From NCBI GenBank assembly GCA_002428905.1, contig DIYD01000070.1, forward strand, positions 1 to 8,150: a DNA stretch of 8,150 bases, in the 5' to 3' direction. The notes under the pieces are model-generated. The model was not told where the DNA came from and did no database searches. It was given only the letters and a program-made list of their open reading frames with translations. The position numbers and the translations under genes were made by a program. The stretch's first letter is position 1; every line of letters starts with the position of its first letter. This document shows positions 1 through 7,321 of the stretch, in pieces. The stretch is from Bacteroidetes bacterium UBA6063 (GTDB taxonomy: Bacteria > Bacteroidota > Bacteroidia > NS11-12g > UBA9320).

Positions 1-9
1 TTGTTCGTA

Positions 10-1470
10 ATGAATAAAGCTTCACGTGTTTCATTTTGGCTGATACTGGTTTTGTGCTTGTCTTCTTGCACAAGTGAATCCGATTCGTCCGAATTGTTAA
101 CTGTCGCTGAAATGCATGCGGATCTGGAACTGCTTCGTGATCATATATTGAAGTACCATCCTGGATTACGTTGGCACAATAGTGAGGAAGGCGTTGACAG
201 CTTATTCCAGGAGCTGCACACTCAAACCAATCAACCTCTTTCAAGCGAGGCGTTTTACCGGATCGCAGCACGGGTAAATTCCGGGATACGTTGTGTGCAT
301 TCTGACATACGGCCTGAAGACACGTTCTACACACACTGGAAAGATAATGCACGTATCTTACCTATTGGTCTGCAACGTTTGGGTGGAACCTATATCGCTA
401 TAAACTCACACACGCCTAAGATACCGAATGGTGCTCAAATTCAAATGATCAATGGCAAAACCATTCAAACGATTGTAGCAGAACTATTGCCTTACATACC
501 GGCGGATGGATCGAATGAAACCCGAAAATTTGCGGCCTTAAATCTTTCCTTTGCAAAGTATTATGGCCTCTTCGTAGAACCCGATGCAGAGGTATTCCGC
601 CTCTCCTATATACATGATAATGAAGTGGTCAAGGTCAATGTGAACGGTATGACTCCGAACACGTATTGGCACCAGATCGATTCTGTTCGTAGAACACAAG
701 ATCAGAAACCGGTTAAACTTGACATCCAAGCCCGGAAGAATCTTGCAGTCTTAACCATTTCGAGCTTTCGAAACGACCTAATGACAACGTATGGAATAGA
801 TTATACCTCTACACTATACCAAATCTTCAAGCGTCTAAACGAGGCCAACATAGAACACCTAATCATCGATTTAAGAGGTAATGGTGGCGGCTATAGCGAA
901 TATGGTGCTCAGCTCATTGAACACTTAACCAATTCCCCTTTTATATACTGCTATCAAATGGAACTGCTTACAGATGGATCGGATAGTACCCTGGACTACG
1001 AAATTCCGGAGACATTTGAAGGATTCCCGAATGGCTTAGACGTAAGTCACAAACCCTATCAATGGTTGAATCATAGCATATTGAACGCGCGAATCCCTGC
1101 ATATAGAAGGTTTGACGGCTCCGTTTACTTCCTGATTAACGGCGGCTGTGTTTCTACCACGTCCGAGGTAGCAACGGTGGCGCATCGCCTTAAACTGGGA
1201 ACGTTTATTGGTGAAGAAGTAGGCGGGAGTTATATCGGTGATTGTGGTGGAATTCTTGGGAGGTTTAAACTGCCTAATTCGGGAATTAATATTCGATTGG
1301 GTTTAGCCAGCTACACTATTGCCCGCAAGTCTCCATTCGGACATCAAGGTGTAAAACCTGATTATGAGGTATTTCCTGGGCACACAGACCATAAAGGAGA
1401 TTCCGATGCAGTCTTAGATTTTGCAATTCAACTTTGTACCCATCAAGAAGACCTGAATACACATGAATAA
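10..1470 (+). CDS. S41-family (C-terminal-processing/IRBP-like) peptidase, predicted lipoprotein
   Basis: A predicted membrane-anchored serine peptidase of the S41 family, acting outside the cytoplasm; its substrate is unknown. The start is taken as the ATG at 10, which gives a short signal peptide (MNKASR, a hydrophobic core, then lipobox LSSC) with lipidated Cys20. A TTG at position 1 is in frame, and because the frame is open at the window edge a more upstream start cannot be excluded. Residues after Cys20 are Ser- and acid-rich, so surface export is possible. Visible S41 marks are 'RCVHSD' near residue 94 (where relatives have D-G-H-T), the core 'IIDLRGNGGG' at 285-294, the nucleophile region 'NGGCVSTTSE' at 377-386, and 'GEEVGG' at 401-406 followed by a C-terminal 'G-V-K-P-D-Y-E-V'. 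Ser382 is the likeliest nucleophile. There is no Lys where the canonical Ser-Lys dyad would have one, so this is the tricorn/IRBP-like branch or a catalytically altered member. The stop overlaps the next gene by 8 bp, suggesting translational coupling. The family call is firm; activity is inferred. Confidence 0.88.
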   Translation: MNKASRVSFWLILVLCLSSCTSESDSSELLTVAEMHADLELLRDHILKYHPGLRWHNSEEGVDSLFQELHTQTNQPLSSEAFYRIAARVNSGIRCVHSDIRPEDTFYTHWKDNARILPIGLQRLGGTYIAINSHTPKIPNGAQIQMINGKTIQTIVAELLPYIPADGSNETRKFAALNLSFAKYYGLFVEPDAEVFRLSYIHDNEVVKVNVNGMTPNTYWHQIDSVRRTQDQKPVKLDIQARKNLAVLTISSFRNDLMTTYGIDYTSTLYQIFKRLNEANIEHLIIDLRGNGGGYSEYGAQLIEHLTNSPFIYCYQMELLTDGSDSTLDYEIPETFEGFPNGLDVSHKPYQWLNHSILNARIPAYRRFDGSVYFLINGGCVSTTSEVATVAHRLKLGTFIGEEVGGSYIGDCGGILGRFKLPNSGINIRLGLASYTIARKSPFGHQGVKPDYEVFPGHTDHKGDSDAVLDFAIQLCTHQEDLNTHE

Positions 1471-2413
1471 GCTCCGTAATTATAATTTGTTGCTATGTCT
1501 TGGGCTGTTCATGACATCCTGCAACCAAAAACCAGCGAGCGAGGTAAAAACGACGAATGATTCGAACGCTATTGAGCTCATTGTGCTCGGCACTGTCCAG
1601 GATGGTGGATCACCACATTTGGGTTGTGCCAAGCCCTGTTGCGCAGACGGGTATTACGCAGACAGAAAGGTTGTCAGCCTTGGGATAACCAATCATTCCG
1701 ACAGCCGCAGCTACATGCTTGAAGCGAGTCCAGATTTCATTTCCCAATACAGCCGTTTGCTATCCTCCGATTCGGGTACTACACTGAGCGGAGTATTCTT
1801 AACTCATGCGCACATCGGGCACTACACCGGTTTAATGTACCTGGGTAGGGAGGCTTTGGGCGCATCAAAAGTCCCAGTATATGCTATGCCGAGAATGCAA
1901 TCGTTTCTTAAAAACAATGGCCCATGGTCGCAGTTGGTACACCTTGACAATATTGAACTCCGCCAACTCAAGAAGGATAGCGCAATACAGCTTGGGCGAT
2001 TGCTAAACATTAAACCCATTCGGGTTCCACATCGGGATGAGTTCTCAGAAACTGTTGGCTACAACATTCACGGTCCGAATAAAAAAGTCTTGTTCATCCC
2101 TGATATCGATAAATGGTCAAAATGGGAAAAAGACATCCTACAAGAAGTGGGCAAGGTCGACATCGCATTTATTGATGCTACTTTTTACAGTGGCAAGGAA
2201 ATCAACCATCGCGACATTAGTGAAATCCCCCACCCTTTTGTCATCGAGACCATGGCCTTATTCGATTCCATGCCTCAGAGCGAACGGAACAAGATTCACT
2301 TCATCCATCTAAACCACACCAACCCGCTTCTGGACGCCACATCGACCGAATACAAGCGTGTTATCGAGAAGGGATACCATGTGGCCCGAATTCATCAACG
2401 TATTGCACTTTAA
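1463..2413 (+). CDS. PqqB-like metallo-beta-lactamase-fold hydrolase, predicted lipoprotein
   Basis: A 316-residue metallo-hydrolase-fold protein of the PqqB/PhnP-like group. The N-terminus (MNKLRNYN, hydrophobic stretch, FMTSC) is a lipoprotein signal with Cys20 as the lipid anchor, so the protein should sit in the envelope, unlike true cytoplasmic PqqB. The mature part opens with 'LGTVQDGGSPHLGC', resembling the PqqB start, and Cys55, Cys59 and Cys60 may form a small structural metal site. The metal-binding loop reads T-H-A-H-I-G-H (114-120), with Gly where classic HxHxDH proteins have Asp. Other likely ligands are His190 (VPHRDE), Asp214 (PDIDKW) and His285 (LNHTNP). No other pqq gene is visible, so a role in pyrroloquinoline quinone synthesis is not supported; the substrate is unknown. 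The ATG lies inside the end of the S41 gene (shared ATGAATAA) and the stop is 2 bp before the next ATG, which suggests one transcript. The fold call is confident; the function is not. Confidence 0.87.
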   Translation: MNKLRNYNLLLCLGLFMTSCNQKPASEVKTTNDSNAIELIVLGTVQDGGSPHLGCAKPCCADGYYADRKVVSLGITNHSDSRSYMLEASPDFISQYSRLLSSDSGTTLSGVFLTHAHIGHYTGLMYLGREALGASKVPVYAMPRMQSFLKNNGPWSQLVHLDNIELRQLKKDSAIQLGRLLNIKPIRVPHRDEFSETVGYNIHGPNKKVLFIPDIDKWSKWEKDILQEVGKVDIAFIDATFYSGKEINHRDISEIPHPFVIETMALFDSMPQSERNKIHFIHLNHTNPLLDATSTEYKRVIEKGYHVARIHQRIAL

Positions 2414-2415
2414 CC

Positions 2416-2886
2416 ATGGATAACGGAGACATTTTCAGACGACTACGGTATACGTTCAACCTGACTGATCAGCAGCTTGTTGAGATTTTTACACTTGCAG
2501 AATCAGAAGTAAGTCTTCAGCTCGTGCAACAGTGGTTGGCTCGTGAAGACGACGAGAATCATTTGGCTATGTACGACAAGGAATTGGCTACATTTTTGAA
2601 TGGCTTCATTGCCTTCAAAAGAGGTAAGCGGGAAGGCGATCAACCCAAACCCGAGAAAAGGCTGACAAACAACCAGATTTTTCGTAAGATTCGAATCGCC
2701 CTGGCGTTAAAAGACTTTGAAGTAATTGCGATACTGGACAAGGCCGACTTCCGACTCAGCAAACACGAACTCAGTGCATTCTTTAGAAGCCCAACACAGA
2801 AACACTACCGACTGTGCAAGGACCAGATATTACGAAACTTCTTGATGGGTCTACAATTGACCTACAGACCAAAATCTACTGACTAG
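2416..2886 (+). CDS. yehS: DUF1456 family protein (YehS-like)
   Basis: A 156-residue cytoplasmic protein, the same length as I recall for E. coli YehS. It has two tandem DUF1456 repeats: residues about 4-70 (opening '[20 protein letters not shown]' and closing '[12 protein letters not shown]') and about 86-149 (opening '[15 protein letters not shown]' and closing '[12 protein letters not shown]'). A basic, Lys/Pro-rich linker at 70-85 joins them. No signal peptide or membrane segment is seen. The molecular function of the family is not established, to my knowledge; the helical, basic character would suit a nucleic-acid or protein-binding role, but that is inference. It starts 2 bp after the PqqB-like gene, so it is probably translated from the same mRNA although its partners are envelope lipoproteins. 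It ends tail to tail with metG, the two stop codons sharing CTAG at 2883-2886. Confidence 0.9.
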   Translation: MDNGDIFRRLRYTFNLTDQQLVEIFTLAESEVSLQLVQQWLAREDDENHLAMYDKELATFLNGFIAFKRGKREGDQPKPEKRLTNNQIFRKIRIALALKDFEVIAILDKADFRLSKHELSAFFRSPTQKHYRLCKDQILRNFLMGLQLTYRPKSTD

Positions 2887-4892
2887 CGCACAATTGCTCC
2901 GGGTAAAAACTCTTTCTCTGGTGAAACAAACACCAGTTCGCCCTCGGTGTTTTCCGCCATTAGTAACATACCGTTCGATTCTACACCTCGCATTTTACGA
3001 GGCGCCAAATTGGTTACCACCACTGCTTGTTTGCCGATGAGGTCTTCGGGACTAAAATGCTGCGCAATACCCGACAGAATTGTTCTTTTTTCAAGACCAA
3101 TATCGACAAGTAGTTGAAGCAATTTATCGGCTTTCTTTACTTTCTGAGCTTCGACAATGGTACCCACGCGCAAATCCAGTTTGGTAAAATCGTCAAACGT
3201 AATCGTTGGCTTGATTGGCTCTAATTTCTCCCTCACATCCTGATTCGCCGAAGCTTGAGCTTCCAATTTATCCAGTTGATTTTGTATTTGTTCGTCTTCG
3301 ATTTTCTCAAACAGCAGGCTTGGCTTCTCAAGTGGGCCACCGGCTTTCAGCTCCGCACCCGAAAGGTGCACCATTGCACTTATTTTTTGTGACGTATTTG
3401 GCAAAAATGCCTCACACACCTTCGCAAAACGAGCAACGAGTTGCAAGGACACGTTTAATATTTCTTCCACACGTTTCTGCCCACCTTCTTCCTTAATAGC
3501 ATGCCAGGGCGCCGTGTCTTGTAAGTACTTGTTCCCTGTACGTGCAATGTTAATCGTTTCAGTTAGAGCTTCTCTAAAACTGAACTTTTCTACTAATGCA
3601 TCCACACGCTTAACAACGGCATCAACTTCTTCAATAACCGTATAATCAGCCCGATCTTCGTTTGCCGGAACTACGCCATCGCAGAATTTATGACTGAGTA
3701 CCATAACCCGGTTCACCCAGTTACCTACAATAGCTACCAGCTCGTTATTCACTCTGGCCTGAAAGTCACTCCAACTGAAATCGCTGTCTTTTGATTCAGG
3801 CATGATGCTGGTAAGCACATAACGTAATTCATCTTCTTTGCCTGGGAAATCTTCCAGGTACTCATGTAACCATACGGCATGATTTCGCGAAGTTGAGAGC
3901 TTTTGACCTTCTAGATTCAAGAATTCATTTGCGGGAACATGAGTTGGTAAATTATAATCGCCATGTGCATGAAGCATCGCTGGAAAGATTATGGTATGGA
4001 AGACGATGTTGTCTTTGCCCAGAAAATGGGTCATCTCGGTTTCTGGATTCTGCCACCAGTCTTTCCAGTCATCCCGTATCTCTTTAGTTGCAGAGATATA
4101 GCCAATGGGAGCATCAAACCAAACATACATGACCTTACCCTCTGCGCCTTCTACAGGAACAGGCACACCCCAGTTCAGGTCTCTGGTCATTGCACGCGGT
4201 TTAAGTCCATCGTTTAACCAGCTCATACACTGTCCGAAAACGTGTGGCTTCCAGACTTCTTTTTTCGTAGCAACCCAATCGTTTAAGAACTCCGATTGCA
4301 ATTTATCCAGAGGTAAAAACCAGTTGCGCGTTTCTTTCTTCACCGGCACATTGCCTGTTAACGCCGACTTTGGATTAATCAGTTCCTTCGGGCTTAGCGT
4401 TGTACCGCAGTTCTCACACTGGTCTCCATACGCTTCGGCGAAACCACAATTTGGACATTCCCCGGTGATGTATCGATCCGCCAAAAACTGATCGGCCTTC
4501 TCGTCGTAAAACTGCTCTGTAACTTGTTCGCTAAAGACGTTTTTATCGTAGAGTGTTCGAAAAAAATCACTTGCTGTCTCATGATGAATCGGCCTGGTAG
4601 TTCTCGAAAAATTATCAAACTTGACGCCCCACTCTTCCAGACTACGTTTTATTATATCATAGTTCTTGTCTACTACGTCTTGTGGCGTAATGCCTTCATT
4701 TGCTGCCTTTAACGTAATAGGCACACCATGCTCGTCTGTGCCACAAACGAAGAGTACATCCTTACCCATGCTGCGCAGATGCCTTACATAAATGTCGCTC
4801 GGCAAAAAGCATCCAGCAATATGGCCAATATGCAATGGTCCATTGGCGTACGGTAACGCACAGGTAACCAGGTGTCTTTGAGGCTGTGTCAT
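2883..4892 (-). CDS. metG: methionyl-tRNA synthetase with C-terminal tRNA-binding domain
   Basis: Charges tRNA-Met with methionine using ATP, in the cytoplasm; essential for initiation and elongation. At 669 residues it matches the long, dimeric form (E. coli MetG is about 677). The class I HIGH motif is at residues 21-24 (PLHIGHIAG). A four-cysteine zinc knuckle, CPNCG...CENCG, has Cys146, 149, 159 and 162. The KMSKS loop reads K-L-S-T-S at 331-335, followed by '[11 protein letters not shown]'. The anticodon-binding helical domain follows, with '[15 protein letters not shown]' at about 382-396. Residues about 563-669 form a Trbp111/EMAP-II-like tRNA-binding OB fold ('[15 protein letters not shown]', '[19 protein letters not shown]'). 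The ATG at 4892 lies 10 bp after the stop of the upstream exported-protein gene, with no Shine-Dalgarno (TTTTGCGGCC precedes the start), so the two are probably co-transcribed. Thr334 in place of the second KMSKS lysine is the one unusual residue; from memory it is common in Bacteroidota MetRS. Confidence 0.98.
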   Translation of the reverse strand: MTQPQRHLVTCALPYANGPLHIGHIAGCFLPSDIYVRHLRSMGKDVLFVCGTDEHGVPITLKAANEGITPQDVVDKNYDIIKRSLEEWGVKFDNFSRTTRPIHHETASDFFRTLYDKNVFSEQVTEQFYDEKADQFLADRYITGECPNCGFAEAYGDQCENCGTTLSPKELINPKSALTGNVPVKKETRNWFLPLDKLQSEFLNDWVATKKEVWKPHVFGQCMSWLNDGLKPRAMTRDLNWGVPVPVEGAEGKVMYVWFDAPIGYISATKEIRDDWKDWWQNPETEMTHFLGKDNIVFHTIIFPAMLHAHGDYNLPTHVPANEFLNLEGQKLSTSRNHAVWLHEYLEDFPGKEDELRYVLTSIMPESKDSDFSWSDFQARVNNELVAIVGNWVNRVMVLSHKFCDGVVPANEDRADYTVIEEVDAVVKRVDALVEKFSFREALTETINIARTGNKYLQDTAPWHAIKEEGGQKRVEEILNVSLQLVARFAKVCEAFLPNTSQKISAMVHLSGAELKAGGPLEKPSLLFEKIEDEQIQNQLDKLEAQASANQDVREKLEPIKPTITFDDFTKLDLRVGTIVEAQKVKKADKLLQLLVDIGLEKRTILSGIAQHFSPEDLIGKQAVVVTNLAPRKMRGVESNGMLLMAENTEGELVFVSPEKEFLPGAIVR

Positions 4893-4902
4893 GGCCGCAA
4901 AA

Positions 4903-6405
4903 TTAGCGGAGTTTTCGCTTTTCTATAAAGTAAATGTGCACCTTTCTTGCACGAGGCTCTTTCACGGCTTTGGTTTTAATCCCGTAGACCAAAATAGAAT
5001 CACCGAAGGCAAAGCATACTTCTTGACGACGGTCTACCACAGAGGCCTCCTGAACATACATGGAAGTATCTGTCCAATACTTCATTAATGCATTCGGCTT
5101 TAACTCAGCAAGGTAGGTCATATTGGAATTTGAGCAGAGTAAATGCAAGGTATCTCCATCCTGAAATTGACGTAAACACTTGCGATCTGATATGTTCAAC
5201 CCTTCGTCGGTAATTGGCATAAAGTTGTCTTGCTTGAATACCGCATTGGAATCAAATCGCAACACCATGGCATGGCTAAACCTTGGATACAATTCCTGTG
5301 GAATACCGTAAACAGGGCTCCCATTTCGGATCACGTCAAAACCGGAAGCATTGACTAACTCATATGAATCAAATGCAAGCAAGTACCCTTGTTCGGACGT
5401 ATTGAGCGGATAAACGTTTACCCAGGCAGAAACATTTAAGTCCTTTTCATGTCTTTGCAATCGCTTCATTCTGCGGTAATGATCTTCCTTTTCCTGCGGA
5501 CTCAGATAATCGAAGAAATGTTTCATCTGATAAAACGGAACTCGTTTCGTTGACATGATGGAGCCATCCTGTACATGTTTGACATATATGCCTATCGACT
5601 TTTTTGTATCCAGGCGGCCGTATGCACCATAAACGATTTGCTCCCCTTCTTCGACTTCTTTTACCTGAATGGAAGTTGGTTTTGTTCCAGTCTCCGAAAG
5701 CGGCCATTTATAATCCAGGTCAAAAACACCATTGTCGTCCCAGGTTGTTACATAAGACATAATTTCTTTACCGGCCACCTCCTGTCGGGTGCATACCACG
5801 CGATTTGAATTGCTTAAGGTGTCCAAATGCCAATCGAATAGTTTCCCTCTTTTTAGCCTGGGTGACAAGTCGAATGTTTTGAACTCGCGAAACTCCAGAT
5901 CGTAACGAATCATGCGCTGATTGCCCGGCATTCGATCCAACACCCACAAGAATTGATCGGTGACCAGTATTTGGGGGTCAAAAATCTTGTTTAGCAGACT
6001 GCCTCCGTATTCAGTTACACCTTCATAAATGGACTCGGTAGCCAGATCTGGGAAATGCGTAAGTGTAAACGTTCCATTGCGATAGTCATAAAAAAACTCA
6101 TAGAATCGTTTACCGGAGTTATAATGCGTCATGTACTTCTTGCGAAAGTCGATGAGATGATCGAGTACGTGCTCAATTTTCATGTCTTCGTTGACTACCA
6201 GGTATCGTCGGTTTGGCTCGTGATCCATATGTCCGTAATCGAGGTGCAAAACCAACACGGCACATGAATTCATGATGTGTGCCTCACTAAAGCCGGTACC
6301 TTTTTTGATTTCGTACTCGAATTGGGCGGTTTGCGCAAAGCTTGTATTGCCAGCACATATTAAAAATGCTGCACAAAAAAAGTATATGAGTTGGCGCAAA
6401 GGCAT
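4903..6405 (-). CDS. exported protein of unknown function
   Basis: I do not recognise a family for this 500-residue protein. I chose the ATG at 6405 because it begins a clean signal peptide: MPLRQ, a hydrophobic core ([14 protein letters not shown]), then T-S-F-A with cleavage likely after Ala24, before Gln25. The upstream in-frame ATG at 6456 would add 17 residues (MVKRCCLFC...) ahead of the signal and is less likely. No lipobox is at the cleavage site and no later membrane segment is seen, so the product is probably periplasmic or secreted. The mature part is rich in beta-type stretches with many aromatic and charged residues (for example '[11 protein letters not shown]', '[20 protein letters not shown]'). 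It also has a strongly charged helix around '[20 protein letters not shown]'. The repeated 'x-L-x-V-x-D-R' and '[15 protein letters not shown]' patterns would suit a beta-propeller-like fold, but this is a guess. No catalytic motif is evident. It lies 10 bp upstream of metG in the same direction and is divergent from the YceI gene. Confidence 0.8.
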   Translation of the reverse strand: MPLRQLIYFFCAAFLICAGNTSFAQTAQFEYEIKKGTGFSEAHIMNSCAVLVLHLDYGHMDHEPNRRYLVVNEDMKIEHVLDHLIDFRKKYMTHYNSGKRFYEFFYDYRNGTFTLTHFPDLATESIYEGVTEYGGSLLNKIFDPQILVTDQFLWVLDRMPGNQRMIRYDLEFREFKTFDLSPRLKRGKLFDWHLDTLSNSNRVVCTRQEVAGKEIMSYVTTWDDNGVFDLDYKWPLSETGTKPTSIQVKEVEEGEQIVYGAYGRLDTKKSIGIYVKHVQDGSIMSTKRVPFYQMKHFFDYLSPQEKEDHYRRMKRLQRHEKDLNVSAWVNVYPLNTSEQGYLLAFDSYELVNASGFDVIRNGSPVYGIPQELYPRFSHAMVLRFDSNAVFKQDNFMPITDEGLNISDRKCLRQFQDGDTLHLLCSNSNMTYLAELKPNALMKYWTDTSMYVQEASVVDRRQEVCFAFGDSILVYGIKTKAVKEPRARKVHIYFIEKRKLR

Positions 6406-6606
6406 AAAACCAAATTTAAAACACGAATCGCAGAATAAACAACATCTTTTGACCAACGGTTCTATCCTTCGATTAGTGCAGTTTTGTCAGATATATGTCA
6501 TTAGAATATTAAATACATGTATATACAATTAATTTTATCTGTATATACAAACATTTCCATTCTTTCGCGGTTTATTCTCAAATGTATTAATGCAAAAACG
6601 TAAAAA
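6406..6606. promoter_or_regulatory. divergent intergenic regulatory region
   Basis: This 201 bp spacer separates the starts of the exported-protein gene (minus) and the YceI gene (plus), so it should hold promoters for both. It is strongly AT-rich, especially 6480-6560. I find no confident TTG / TAnnTTTG promoter pair, the usual Bacteroidota housekeeping promoter form, for the plus-strand gene. No Shine-Dalgarno precedes the YceI start; the leader just upstream of the ATG is A-rich (gcaaaaacgtaaaaa), as is common in this phylum. The only clear structured element is the pair of identical palindromes listed separately. Confidence 0.6.
6518..6549. promoter_or_regulatory. twin palindromic operator-like sites (TGTATATACA x2)
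   Basis: Two identical, perfect 10 bp palindromes, TGTATATACA, lie at 6518-6527 and 6540-6549. Both are followed by an extra A, giving an 11 bp direct repeat spaced exactly 22 bp, about two helical turns. The inner half-sites form TATACA-N12-TGTATA, which fits the TRTACA-N12-TGTAYA pattern I recall for LitR/CarH-type MerR-family regulators. They end 57 bp before the YceI start and 113 bp from the start of the divergent gene, so they could control the YceI gene, or both. A binding site for a dimeric or tetrameric regulator is inferred; the regulator is not encoded in this window. Confidence 0.5.
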
Positions 6607-7248
6607 ATGAAAAAGACATTATTAATTCTTTCCGTTTCTACTGCCTTGTTATTCACAGCATGTGGAAACCCTCAAAAAGAGACTGTAGACACTGAAGACG
6701 CTGGCGAAGCAGCGGAGGCAACTGTGGAAAGCGTTGCTTACACAGTAGACGCTGAAGCATCCAATGTACAATGGACTGGCAACAAGATTCTTGAAGGCTC
6801 TCACACAGGTACTATTAACATTTCTGAAGGTTCTATTTCAGCAAAAGAAGGTGTTATTGAATCTGGTAGCTTTACCTTAGACATGGCTAGTTTTGATGAA
6901 ACTGGCAATGATGATGCCGACATGGTTGCTAAACTAATCGGTCACTTGAAAAGTCCAGATTTCTTTAACGTGGATTCATTTGCAACTGCGAGTTTCGAAA
7001 TCACTGAGGGTGGCGCGGAAATGGTTAAGGGCAACTTAACAATTAAAGGCATTACCAACCAGATCGAAATTCCGGTAAGCACTGAAATGACGGATGCAGG
7101 TATGACTGCTACAAGTTCATTTACAATCAACCGTAACGACTGGGGTGTAACCTGGGGTAACAACTCTACAAACAAAATCGAGTTCTTGAAAGACAATTTC
7201 ATCAAAGATGAAATTTCATTCGATGTTAGCCTGGTTGCGAACAAATAA
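6607..7248 (+). CDS. YceI-family lipoprotein (lipocalin-like isoprenoid-binding fold)
   Basis: A 213-residue YceI-family protein. Members fold as a lipocalin-like barrel, and some bind long-chain isoprenoids such as ubiquinone-8 or polyprenyl lipids; the ligand here is unknown. The start gives a lipoprotein signal (MKKTLLILSVSTALLFTAC) with Cys19 as anchor, so the barrel is tethered to the envelope. Cys19 is followed by an acidic, Ala-rich linker at about 20-44 (G-N-P-Q-K-E-T-V-D-T-E-D), which could act as a surface-export signal. The YceI domain spans about 45-211: 'YTVDAEASNVQWTG', then the family signature 'HLKSPDFFNVDSFATASFEI' at 113-132, 'GNLTIKGITNQIEIPV' at 142-157, and 'FTINRNDWGVTWG' at 172-184. 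Codon use (AAC, GGT, GAA, AAA) looks like that of a well-expressed gene. It is monocistronic, with a twin-palindrome operator upstream and a strong terminator downstream, so it is probably regulated on its own. Confidence 0.95.
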   Translation: MKKTLLILSVSTALLFTACGNPQKETVDTEDAGEAAEATVESVAYTVDAEASNVQWTGNKILEGSHTGTINISEGSISAKEGVIESGSFTLDMASFDETGNDDADMVAKLIGHLKSPDFFNVDSFATASFEITEGGAEMVKGNLTIKGITNQIEIPVSTEMTDAGMTATSSFTINRNDWGVTWGNNSTNKIEFLKDNFIKDEISFDVSLVANK

Positions 7249-7281
7249 CATTTTTGAATTTTAGGTACTTTTAAAAATGGG

Positions 7282-7311
7282 AAAGGGTTGCAGATGCAGC
7301 CCTTTTTTTTT
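7282..7311 (+). terminator. rho-independent terminator of the YceI gene
   Basis: A 10 bp stem, AAAGGGTTGC paired with GCAGCCCTTT (one G-T wobble), closes a 4-base AGAT loop. The T run reaches 7311, nine T in all, of which the first three are in the stem. It starts 34 bp after the YceI stop. In the other direction the stem is followed by only TTTCCCATTTTT, so it would be a weaker terminator for the convergent oligopeptidase gene, although it is the only hairpin seen in the 73 bp between the two genes. Confidence 0.88.
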
Positions 7312-7321
7312 ATGCCACCAC

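Noticed and set aside
1463..2413. Assigning the gene as pqqB in a pyrroloquinoline quinone cluster.
   Set aside because: No pqqA, C, D or E is nearby, the protein has a lipoprotein signal, and the metal loop differs; only the fold family is supported.
4105..4491. Open frame of 128 codons on the plus strand inside metG.
   Set aside because: It lies entirely opposite a strongly conserved methionyl-tRNA synthetase and its product shows no recognisable domain; it is a shadow of metG.
6411..6442. Minus-strand TAAATTTG (6418-6411) with TTG 21 bp upstream, fitting the Bacteroidota TTG / TAnnTTTG promoter form.
   Set aside because: It would put the transcription start at or inside the ATG at 6405, making a leaderless message, and such short motifs arise easily in AT-rich DNA. 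Not enough to call a promoter.
6406..6456. Upstream in-frame ATG at 6456 as the start of the exported protein.
   Set aside because: It would place a 17-residue Cys-rich extension before an otherwise well-formed signal peptide that begins at 6405.
6942..7244. Open frame of 100 codons on the minus strand inside the YceI gene.
   Set aside because: Antisense to a clear YceI coding region, with no family resemblance and no sign of its own start context.
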